Part shown: positions 26,701 through 38,700 of the stretch, one piece after another
Layout of the letters: the number at the start of each line of letters is the position of its first letter
Numbering within the stretch: position 1 is the first letter of the stretch
Assembly (NCBI GenBank): GCA_020698575.1
Contig: CM036243.1
Coordinates: forward strand, 17,318,903-17,382,902
Direction: 5' to 3'
Source: Bostrychus sinensis
Taxonomy: Eukaryota > Chordata > Actinopteri > Gobiiformes > Eleotridae
DNA: 64,000 nt
The notes under the pieces: generated by a model
The model's input: the letters and a program-made list of their open reading frames with translations, nothing else
Told to the model about the DNA's origin: nothing
Database searches by the model: none
Position numbers and translations under genes: made by a program

Positions 26701-29700
26701 TTATATTTTGTCATAGGTCATGCAGTGCAGTAAGTGAAAGGGAAATGCACTTTTAAACTTTAGCATTTCTTCTTATTCTTCATGTCTTCACTGTCTTTCA
26801 TGTTTGTCTTGTTAGTACTGGTAGTCATGTCACCTGTCCATTGTATTCCAGGCACTATGATTGTATTGTAATTTGAATGTAAACTCCTTATATAATAAAC
26901 TTATATATTTTACCAAAATCAGCACAAGATCATTTCTTTGACTAGTTTCAAATTCTGTACAACCATAGTGTTGTGGATGTGTTGTGTCCTACATTAGATA
27001 AAAGCAGTTGGGACAAGTGCCATTGATGCTTCCTAGTTTACTGCAGCCATAACCATGTCTCCGTGTGTGCGCATGGACCTGCCAGACAAGTGTGTGAAAG
27101 AGCTCCTTATTTACCTGCTTCTGCCTGTTTGCATTAATGAATAGCTTGTGTAATCCTCCTAGTGTCCAGTTTGATAATGCCATAGTCCAGTGTTTGTGCA
27201 ACTGGCAACTAGCATGTGCTACTCCTCTCATCACCTGTGCCCTATGGCCCCATTGGCAGTGTGTATTTGTGTGGCTTTGTGTTAGCTGTCTCCATAAAGA
27301 ATGATGCTGTGTAAATGTCAAGCGTGCCTATCCGTGTTTGTGTGCTAATCTGCCTAGTGTCTGTCTTGATTATGCTGATTATGCCACTGTCAGGTGTTTG
27401 TTTGGGCCGCTGTCTGTCTGTTTGGCAAGCATTCAAAGCGGTCTTAGCCAGCCCTCCACTTACCTATCTGTGTTTGTGTGTGTGTGTGCGTGTGTGTGTG
27501 TTGGCAGGCATGTCGGTAAGCGCTATCAAGGACGGCTCAGGCATGCTGGTGCGCAGTCTGGTCCAGGGGGGTTCTGTAAGCCACGATGGCAGGCTGGGGG
27601 TGGGAGACGCCATCTTGGCCATCAACGGAGAGCCTACCAGTAATCTGACCAACGCCCAGGCCAGGGCCATGCTCCGCAGACACTCTGTCATAGGGCCAGA
27701 GATCAGGTGAGGAGGCGGTCACCACCTCACACTCCACTCTACTCTCCAAATACCACTGAGGATTTACAGATGTTGGCAAACTTATGGTACCCTTCATAAA
27801 ACAAAGAAAAACCACAATGTTCACTGAAGTATCTTGTAACTGACAAAAGTAACATTAAATAATGTAAATTGTAAATTGTGTTTGAATTTTGGTTCAACAG
27901 AATTGTTTAAAAAAAACTAACTAATAAAATTAGCCTGGCCAAAAATGATAGGACCCTTAACTTAACATGAATTTCATTGACAAGGGGTCATAAAAGCCAC
28001 TTTTGAATATTGATTATAGTTTTGTTCTTAGCCATTCATGTGTTTTTAAATGCATGTTGTGTATGTTTGTGCTTTTTTATTTTTATTTTTTATTTTTATT
28101 TATTTATTTTACTTTCAACAGTAGAGTGCTCCTTGGTCAATTTCCATCACTCCACTGGCTCAAACAACGACATATGGTGCAACCAGACACTGATGAACCT
28201 GGATCTTGGAGCTTACCCCGGGTCTTAAAGCCTTTATGTGCTTTACATCCTTGTCTATCATTTTTTAATAATAATCTCCTCAGACAACTCACTCCTTTGC
28301 TTTCTCTGGTTAATTTTCAGTGTAGTCCACACCTAATACCAAACAGTGTAGTGAGCACGTTAAAACAGCAGACTGATTAATCACAAGACTGAAGAGACCT
28401 GTGGGGCCAATGATAAACCTCTCTTTTGTTAATGTATCCATGCCCATTTCATTAGTTTTCAACAATTCTGTTGAACCACAATTTATTATTGTTATTGTTA
28501 CTTTTGTCAGTTTGAGGTTACTTCAGTGAACTTTGTGAGGTTTTTGTTTGTTTGTTTGTTTGTTTTATGAAGAGTACCTACAATTTGTCTACTTTTGTCT
28601 GTAGCACACACATTGCATTTGCCTCTCAGTATCACTATATGTGTCCAATAACCATAAACAGAGATAAGTTTACCTTCTGTCAAGTTACAGACCTTTTTAA
28701 CAAGTGACATTCAAATAAGTTGCACACGTGCATTTTGTTGACCAGATTAGTCTTTCGCATTCATTTTTATGAGGGAGTAAATTAAACACATCAAAGCAGA
28801 TATTTTTAGACAGCAGGAACAAATGATGATTGATGGATTAAATCTGAGCATACAACTATTGTGGTCCGCCATATTTCTGAAACTATTTGTCCAGCAAAAC
28901 CTAAAAATTAAAAAAAGTATATAGACTTCATCTTATAAGCTAATTATAGATGCTTATTGCTACACTAAATAAAACAGCTACATGTTAATACACTTTTGAA
29001 TGTTTTCTATCCTTCTGCTTTGTTACATACATGTATTTGTGTTGTCAGTTGCTAAAATCATCTTGATTGTTCATAAATTATGATATTTTTTGGCCAACGC
29101 TAAATCCTCCTCAGAAAATGTATTATGGTCTGTGTAACTTTTGGCACCATTCTCCAGAATGCAGCTGTTCTTTTTACAAAGACTAAAAGGTGTACAATAT
29201 CTTGCAATAATAGTGACTTATGAACCTTACATACAAAATATCTTTTGGAGATGCTTTTGTAAAGAAGCAGTAAAGCTAATAAGCCTTTGGTATTTTCAGA
29301 GAAATGTGGTCTTTAACCTTTTAAGAGCTTAAAAGTTGCTTTACAATTAGGTGTACTATTCATTGACTCCTCAGTCACTCTCGGTAGTAAGCTACTTCTA
29401 TAGCCACAGCTGCCCTGGGGCAGACTGAAGGAGACGTGGCTGCCATTTTGTACCTACGGCCTCTCCTACCACTACCAAACACAATCACATTGACACATTC
29501 ATAGAAGGAAGATAGATGAAGTATCTTGCTCAAGGACATGACAACTGGAGAGAGTGAGAATCCAACCCTCAACCTTCTTATAGATTATAGGAAGACCGCT
29601 CTACCTCCACTGTTGCAATTATTTTAATGCTTCAGAGAGCGCCTCTGTTTTTCAAACTAGGAATCCACTGACAGCTAATGACTGTATGTAACATGCTGAC

Positions 29701-32700
29701 CACAGATATACTGCGTGCTAATTACAACTTGTCAAAACAAAGTCTTAGTTTTAGGGCCATTAACTGTGACATAGACAAGAAAATGATGTACCCAAACTAC
29801 TAAGTGTTTGGACAACATGCCAGTAAATCCTAATAGAAATAAGGATGTTATCAATGTAAAGATGGCAGAATCCTAACTATAATGGTGACTGTTTTACTCC
29901 ACACCAATATATATATGTCCCCACATTACTAGAAAAAATAGATCTAATCACAAGAGTAAATGTAAAAATGTAAAACAAATAAAATAAACCTTATGGAGGT
30001 CCTATACATTACAATTTCTAAAAAGTACATTTAAGTAAATAAAAATAATCTGTGCTGTATTTTTAGGAGCTAGAAGAGGTGAAAAAAAATAGCTTTGTGA
30101 ATAAACTAAAATCTGCTTTAATTTATTTGTAAAATACAGCAGTTTTACGTTAAAATACTGACAGCTGTGGTTGCCCGAATATAACAGTAAAAATACAGTG
30201 AAAATGTAAAACACATTAAAGTAAATTACTGACCAACTTGTTTTTACATTGTTGTACTGGGACAAACAAAGTAAATTTACTGAAATGTGTGTATATTTTC
30301 AGTTTTTTTACAATGCAATTCTGAACCACAATCCAGTATTTTGCCTTCAATTTTGCTGATATTTTTACATGGTATACAGAGTACTTAAAGTCAAACGTTT
30401 GACTGGGGTAGCTCCATAGGGCTCAGAAGTCTCTGCAGTGCTTATAACACATACCTCAATCTTTTCAGTGAGTACTTACAATAACTCTATACCATTTCCC
30501 TCAGGTTACACATCACACATCATATACGCCAGCAATCTTAGTTTAGACCAAACACAGAGAGGTCTGTTGGGAACTGAGAAAAGTAATTTGAAGCTGCTTG
30601 CATTTTCTGTATGTACCCATGCAGAACTTGACAGGCTGCGTGTACAATGTCCATCATAAATATGAAAATGTACTCATTGCTGTTGCTGACATGACTTCTA
30701 GCGCATCATCACCTATAAATGATCTTGTCTCTCTCTAGATCTCCATTATCACCTTGTTTTTGATGCGGCGGTCATAGATGAATGAAGCTGAGCAGTCATG
30801 TTAAATTTGATTAGATGATGAAATTTTGAAGATTGCCTCAGGGAAAAGTGGGGAAATTATTACAGGCTCTAACATCAGCAGTTATGGCACCAAACTGACA
30901 ATGCTGCTAAGTCGGGATGTGTCCCACCTTCACCACCCCTGCTGCCCCTGCAAAACACCCGCCCACTCCATCTCAACCTGCATGCCTTAGCACACATACA
31001 TACACACAGCAATGGTCTAACCTCCAAAAACACCTTTTTTCCTGCTATGGGAAATATCTCTGAATAATTCATTACTCATCTCACCTTGAACAGTGTGCTT
31101 GTGAATAAAAGAGGGCTTTAAAGATGCGCGGTAACACACAAAGATGAGCAGATTTCTGTCTTCTCTTGAACACACACGGATCGCTGTGCCTCCATCTGAC
31201 AGACAAACTAACAGAGAGTGGAGGCAGATGAGTTGCTTTGGCAAGAATAAGACAGACATGGAAAGGGTGAGGGCTTGTCACTATCAAACTGCCTGTGTTT
31301 GAGAAACGACAGCCCGTCCACATGGCTCACTCACAACAGATTAGTGCAGGAGACATCCACATATTCAGTCTGTCGCCACCATGAAGAGAACACACACATA
31401 TATATTAGCTCTAGAAGAGGATTTTAAAAACATGTCCTGTACTTAGGAGCTTGGGAAGAGTGGAGATGGGCGGAGGGGACTTTAATGATGTCCTTGACAC
31501 TCGAAGTTAAATGACATTTCCATGCTTATGGAAAACATGCCTTTCATTATTTTTTGTTTCATTAGCTGTAAGTGCTGACTAGAATTACTAATTTATCTCC
31601 CAACAACATCAGCGTCAAACAAATAATTTCCATAGTGGAACTCACTAAAAATAAATCATGGCATAGCATGGATACTACATGATGTAAAACTATATATGCT
31701 GTATGCACATCTTTTCAATGCTACGAGTCTTGACACTCATTGAGTTATAGGAATTTTTAGTCATGTCCATATACTAGAGACACATGGATATCTTACTGTA
31801 TGTCATATATTTATTATTTAATAACTGGTGTACAATACAGTGAAAGAGAGAGAGAGAGAGAAAGAGATTATGCATAAAATAAGCATAAGCAAAATAAGCA
31901 TATTTGCTATTTGTATACCCTTTTCTTGGTCAGATATTCATTGTATACCTCTGATGTTTTAGTTATCTGAATTCAATCCAGTGTTGTATGAATCTCTCTA
32001 GTTTAGAAATGTTTGCTATATTTAAAAAGAAGTGTGGGAAATACTGTTTTGTGCTATGCCATTTTTACTAGTTAATAAATCTGTCATCTTTTATCTTTAT
32101 TGGTTTGGCAATATCTTTAAATATAAAAAATAAATGTAGTTTATTAATTATTGCCACCATGGACTAAATCGTAGCACTAACTGTGTAAATCCCTATATTA
32201 GCTCAGAATACAGACAGATTGGTCTTAAACCATAATATTCCATCTATTTCTCATTTGCTGGCAGATGTAATAATCCTCCATCTGATATAGAAAACAGCCA
32301 TTTCTTTTGTTTGTTGTTCTTATTTAGGAAACTCACATTATTGTTCTTTGTTTTGTTTTTTTAATTTCATGCCTTCCATACCCGCAGGATAACGTATGTC
32401 CCAGCTAATCAAGTGGACGAGCACCGCAGTCGTCTGTGTCTGCCCCCTCTGGCCTCTATCACAGTAGACAGTGCCTCCCCTTCCCCCACACCCCCCACCC
32501 CTTCACCAGAACCTCCATCAGGACACAGCGGATCCCCTGGGCCCATTAGACCCACTGTTATAACATCATCTGCTCCAACCATTCACAAACCATCTACATC
32601 AGTCCACCTTAAACCTCCAGCTACCGCCGAACCAGCCAACACATCTGCGCCATATAAAGCTCCATTTAAATCCATTGTCCCCACCATCACCCCCGTTCCA

Positions 32701-35700
32701 GACACAAGGTAATGTAAGACCCACAAGCTATTCCCACTTTGACCCTGTAGAGTACAACCCCAATTCACGTGGGACGCTGTGAAAAATTTTAATTAAAACA
32801 GAATTTCATCGTCCCAACTTTTTTTGAATTTGGATTCTACAAAATCTGTCTGTAGCTTTACAAGATTTTATGGTTTGCCTGTATTTCATCTTGATTTGTT
32901 TGTTGACGATATTTCACAGAGGACATAGCCATACATTCTGAGGCATGTTAATGCTTTAATGTTCCCACCATATAGGCTTTTGATTTTTATTGCTTGGGTT
33001 TTATGACTGTAACATATCGCACATTTAGTCACCCTGCAGCTTAAAGTTGTGCTAATGATCTGAGTTATTATCTGTCACTTTAATTAAGCGTATCCATGAG
33101 GAAACAAAGTGTTCCAATGTGCAGCTGCCACACTGCACGTCTCCTCCACTCCACATTTTTTCCTTCTCTCTTTGGCAAAAAAAAAAAAAAAACCTGCTGT
33201 AAATGTTGAATCTCAGAGTTATATTTAGCCGTTCGCTTATGGATCTCAGTGCTGACTGTCAGCGAAAATGAATTGTTTCACTTCTGTCTGTCCCTGCTCC
33301 ATCTTGGTGCATGTGCCTCTCTCCTCCCGCGCACACTCCCATTTCTCTTTACAGCCTTTTCTTAGCCTTATCTCTGAATACATTGTCTTTGTGTGCCTCT
33401 CTGCCAGGCTTGCCCCTTCACTCTGTGTGTTTACATCTGTCCCTCATCCCTATTGCTTTTCCCTCATTTTGCCTGTCAGTCGTCCTGTGCTGACTGCTCT
33501 CCTTCAGCCCTACTGGAGCCATTTGTTCTGCCCTCTTCTGTAACTTAACGGGCTATAGCCTCCTGCTGGGCAGATAGCACTACTATCACTCACCGCTGTT
33601 TGCTTATTACAGTCCTCCACCGTTAAACATATTCATGAAAAATTCCACTTCCTCCTCTTTCTAACACACACACACTTATATACCATTTATATACTGACAT
33701 ACCATAATGTGAAAATAGTCACACCCACACTCATAGTTACTACCTTAGTGTGACCTTGCTGGCTGAAAAAGTGTATTTTCAAGGCTATTTGACTCTAAAG
33801 CTGTGTCATGTTAAGGCTCGCCAATATATAGAATATTGACTTTTGGCTGCCTGTCATACTGTGTCAAGTGTTGAAAGAATAACAGCTCTAACATACTCCA
33901 ATCAAACATAACATTATGTCCACCTGCCTATTATTAGTGCAGCCATATACAACAAACAGTGAGGCACTGTGTATTAATACACTTTTCTATTAGAACCAGC
34001 ATTAGCTTGAGCAATTTGAGTTACAGTAGCTTGTCTGATGGATTGGACCATACGGGCCAGCCACCGCTGTTCACTTCCTGGGACCACTTTAGACAGATAT
34101 TCACCACTAGCCATCACAAATTGTCAAGTTCTTATGCTTGCCCATTTTTTCTGCTTCTAATATATGAGCTTTGAGGACAAAATGTTAATTTGCTTATCAG
34201 CATATCTCATCCACTAACAACAAACACGATGAAGAGATAATTTGTGTTATTCACTTCTCTTGTCAGTGGTCGTAATGTTATGCCTGATCAGTGTATATTG
34301 TTATCCACTGCTTTTCTACCAGAGTGGAGCAAAATTAATAAAGCCAGTAATTATATTTTGCATAATCTATGATCTGTCAGTTCTGCTATGTTGAATGCAT
34401 CAAAGACAAATGGTTGTTTTATAAATGTTTATTGTTATTGTTGGCCTAATTAGTTTTCAGTTAAATTCTGTTAACAAAATATTGTTTTATATAGGATTGC
34501 TAGGTTTCTAAATGTTTTGTCTGGCTATAAATCAATCCCCCTGAATGAACATATTATAAAGAATATTATGTGTACTTTTTTCCATCATCAGTTGGCAGAT
34601 TCCAAAACCAAGTCTGGATAAGAACACAGAAAACAGACGTGAAGAAAATGCAGAGAAACTAAAGGACAATCAAACTGATGGGAAAATACCCAAGTTTGAT
34701 GAGGAGCTTAAGGTGGATGGAAAAGACAATGCAGCTAAGGAAGAATTCCATCCTCGCTCCATTGTGTCCTGGGAGCAGCCTAGAAGGTCAGTAAATCAGT
34801 CATGTTGGTCCTTTTTTCATTTGTATATATTTTTTATCCTCTATCTGCGATGCCCCTTTATCCTTTCTGTGCCGGAGAGAGCTTGAAAAGAGCTAAGGGT
34901 TTTCAGGTGATGTTCACAGCAAGGGCAGGAACAGCAGGAACAGCATGGAGCATACTCAACACGCTCCTATTCCTCAACCTGTATTTATGACTGCACCGTA
35001 CCCTCGCATAAGCTACAGTCCATGCAAAGTCTATCTATTGTGCATGTCTCCCTGGTAGGTATAATATTCCATTGTTTGCACTTAATCTCTGGAACTCCAC
35101 CCTGAGCTGCAGATAGAGAAAGATGAAAGGGTAAAAAAAAAAAAAAACGGCGTACCCACTGGATTCATTTTCTCTTTGTACATTTTTGCAGCAATGTTTC
35201 AAACTAAGTAGGTCTTCATCAGGCTTTCAGACAGAGCACATTCATCTTAACTGTATCCATGGCCTAAGTGGGATTTTGTGGGCCCATAATATAGCTTGTA
35301 TGCTACTGTGTGCTTTAGTGTGCGCCTGATACGAGAGCCAGGACAGTCCCTGGGTATCAGTATTATGGGAGGCAGAGGCATGGGCCGCAGACTGAGCAGC
35401 GGAGACATGATGAGGGGAGTGTTCATCAAGCACATCAGCCCCGACAGCCCGGCAGCACTTAATGGCACCCTCCGGATCGGAGACAGGATACTGGAGGTAT
35501 GCCTCCTGGATTTGTGTCTGTAGTTTGGACTGAAAGTAGCACACTTATTGTAACCAGAGTGCATGTGTTTTTTTCAGAGTGGCAAAAATCATTCTGGCTT
35601 TATGGAATAGTGTAAATTTACAGTTGCAGATTGTTTTAGGCCCAGAGGCTTAGTTTGCATGCAATATAAAGTTATTTTAAATGCTGCTGCTCTGTTCAAT

Positions 35701-38700
35701 CTTGCTGTTAATGGGACAGATATTTTGCTGACATATAAATGGTCCAGAGCTTTACATGAACTTTTTTACTCTCTGGCCACTGTGACAAGTCCTTTTCAAA
35801 AGGTTACAAGTCATTTAATGTTTTCACTAGCTAGAATATAATGAGTTGAAATGTTTTTGTATTCATTTTATAGCATACAAGAGGCCCAAGAAATGTGGTC
35901 TTAATATATGCTTTCATATTTTTGATCATGATTAATTTAAACTAAATTAGGTGTAGACCCAAACATAACTGAGGATACTCTGAGGAAGTTAGGATACATG
36001 CATAAAACCCAAAGTGACTAGTGAGATTAAATGTGCTGGTAGCCAATTTGGCAATCTACCAGCACTTGGCAGGTCGGCTCGTGTACTCAAAGGGTGTATC
36101 CCACCTTAAGGCCAAAGTTGGTGGTATATGCTCCAGCCACCCGCAATCCCTAACAGAAATAAGTGGAAGTAAATGAATTAATGAATTGTTTAATGGTTTA
36201 ACTGGTTTAGTAGCCAAATTAATGAGCCCCTTTTTACTGCATCCATCCATTGTATTTTTTAATTGGGTTTCAGGTTGGTGGCGTGAATCTGAGGGATGCC
36301 AGTCATGAGCAGGCGGTGGAGGCTATTCGCAAAGCTGGAGAATCTGTGGTGTTTCTGGTGCAGTCAGGGCAACAGCAAACTCAGGTAAAAATGATCAAAT
36401 AATAAATTGAGAACACACTCAATAAACAGTGGAACATGTGATCTATAGATGTGTAATTCTATATAATTGACTGGAAAGACGCCCTTATAAATCTATCTGA
36501 AAAGTTAATATCATATACCACATACAGTAGTACCTATGGTCCATTTGAAGCATCTTTCTGAGAAGGCACACTGATAGAAATTTGCCTACTTTGCATCTTT
36601 TTTTTTTCGCCCACAGTCTCCTATGCACACTAACAATGAGAGACTAACTCCAACTCCCCCATCCAACTCGCACAGTAACAAGGTAAAAGCCACATGATAA
36701 TTCTGTTTTTGACTAGTAATGGGAAACTTTTTGTTGGATTATTTTAGTATAGAAAGTAAGGAGTCACTTGTGTTTATTGGATCCTGTAGTTTCCTCCTCA
36801 CTTAACTGTAGGTGTTGTTAGCCGGTTATATGTCCACTGTTATATGGCGTGCTGAGTCATTTACACCTACATGGCCCTCCAAAAGAAACTGTACTGTTTT
36901 TAGGAATTCATGGTACCATTATGGTTGTGATTTATTCCTGAATAGGTATATTTATAAATATGTGTTTCCTTTATAACCGTAGGAAGCCCACAGTGGTCTG
37001 TTCCTTACCCTCTCCCCCACCAATCCTTATACTCCTACTCCCTTTAAGGTTGGTATTGTTGTATATGTGTGGTGTGTTTGATAGTCTTAAAATACACCAA
37101 TCAGGCATAACATTATAACCATTGGCAGGTGAAATTACCTCTTTGACATGGGTGGGATATATATTATACAGTAATTGAACAAACATTTTGTCCTCAAAGT
37201 TGTTAGTGTTAGAAGCATGGAAAATGGGGAAGTATACGGATAGTGCAAGGGCTGAAATGTGATGGCTAAATGATGGAGCATCTCCCCACAAATTGCAGCT
37301 CTTGTGAGGTGTTCCCAGTCAACAGTGGTCAGTATCTATCAACTGTGGTCCGAGAATGGGACAATGGTGAACCAGCGATAGCGATGCACGTGGGGAGCGA
37401 AGGCTGACCTGTGTGGTCCGATCCAACAGAAGAGGTGCTCTAATTTAGATTGCAGAAGAAGTTGATGCAGGTTCTGATAGATAGGTGTCAGAACACAGTG
37501 CTTTGCAATTTAGAGTAGCGGTAGTGTATAGGGATGTATATTAGGCAGGCTGTCATAACACATAACTATATTTTGACCACCAATAAGGCAGGTCTGTAGC
37601 AAACGTTATGCCTGATCAGTGTGTGTTTCCCTTTACCATTTACATTAATCTAACTTCCTAAAACTTTTTTATTATGCATATTTGCACAGAGAACTCTTGT
37701 TGTTAAAAGTCCCTTGTATCCACCTTGTTTGTTTCAAACACTTGTTTTTCTCTTTGATGGCGATGCATGCTCTCTAAATAGACAGTGCATTCTTTTGAAG
37801 TTATTTCCCATGCACTTGTAAGTCAGCTGCAAAATAATGCACGATTCTGGTCATCTTTCATGTTATTTTTAGCTACGATTAAAACTGTATTAATTAATTC
37901 ATCCTGTTCGTCAGTTTTTTATGCCAACACTTCTTCAAGCACATTGAGCAAAGCCTCAGGGGTAGTCCAACTCATGCCTGAAGGACCCCCGAGGCATCTC
38001 CTTCTCTGCCTGTTCAATAATGCAAAATAACTTCTCCCAAAGGTGCCTTCACCAACACTGGAAAGAGCGGATCGCAGGAGCCCACTAACTGTCCCATTGC
38101 ACATACAAACGGCAGCTGAAGATGAGGCTGACATTGGCAGGAGTAAGTGTGAATCATTACAATGGGACACACTGTACAGCCAGTGCCCCTTGTCTCTGAA
38201 AACATTTTACTGATATAAAGATCATATGACCAGAGGTGGAAGAGGGATTCTAAATCTGCTCTTAAGGAAAAGCACTGTTGATTCAAAATATTATTACTCA
38301 GGCAGAAATAAAAGTTATCAGCATAATTATTACTTGAGCAAGTGTGAAGTTTATTTAAGTAGAAAGTGCTTACAACAACCATCTGCAGCTACTACCACTG
38401 CTACGACCACTACCATTGCTACTATTACCACTACTACTGCTGCTGTTACTACCCACTTTGCCACCGAGGTCTGAAAATGTACTTAACTGTTACAATATAC
38501 TTGAGTAACAGTACATTGTTTGTCAGAAAATACTCAAGTACTTCAGTAAATTAAAGTACTTGGGTAAAAGTACTGTATCTAGTTACTTACCACTACTGCA
38601 TGTGACACACAAGAAAACTACTTAAATTATTACAATTCCAAACATTGGGGCTGTTTTATATTTAAAACCACCAGCAGCTGTATGTAAGTTATTTTTAGGC

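Larger units (their letters stand above)
27707..32387 (+). other. largest mpdz intron (4.7 kb)
   Basis: It contains the long-TIR element at 27770-28596, a tRNA-like SINE fragment at about 29355-29625 and a (GA)n tract at 31842-31868. The rest, including complex sequence at 31020-31350, has no exon that I can support. Confidence 0.6.

Noticed and set aside
28003..28380. 125-codon open frame in the large mpdz intron
   Set aside because: It lies in the interior of the long-TIR element, starts in T-rich sequence and shows no domain or splice signals in phase with mpdz.
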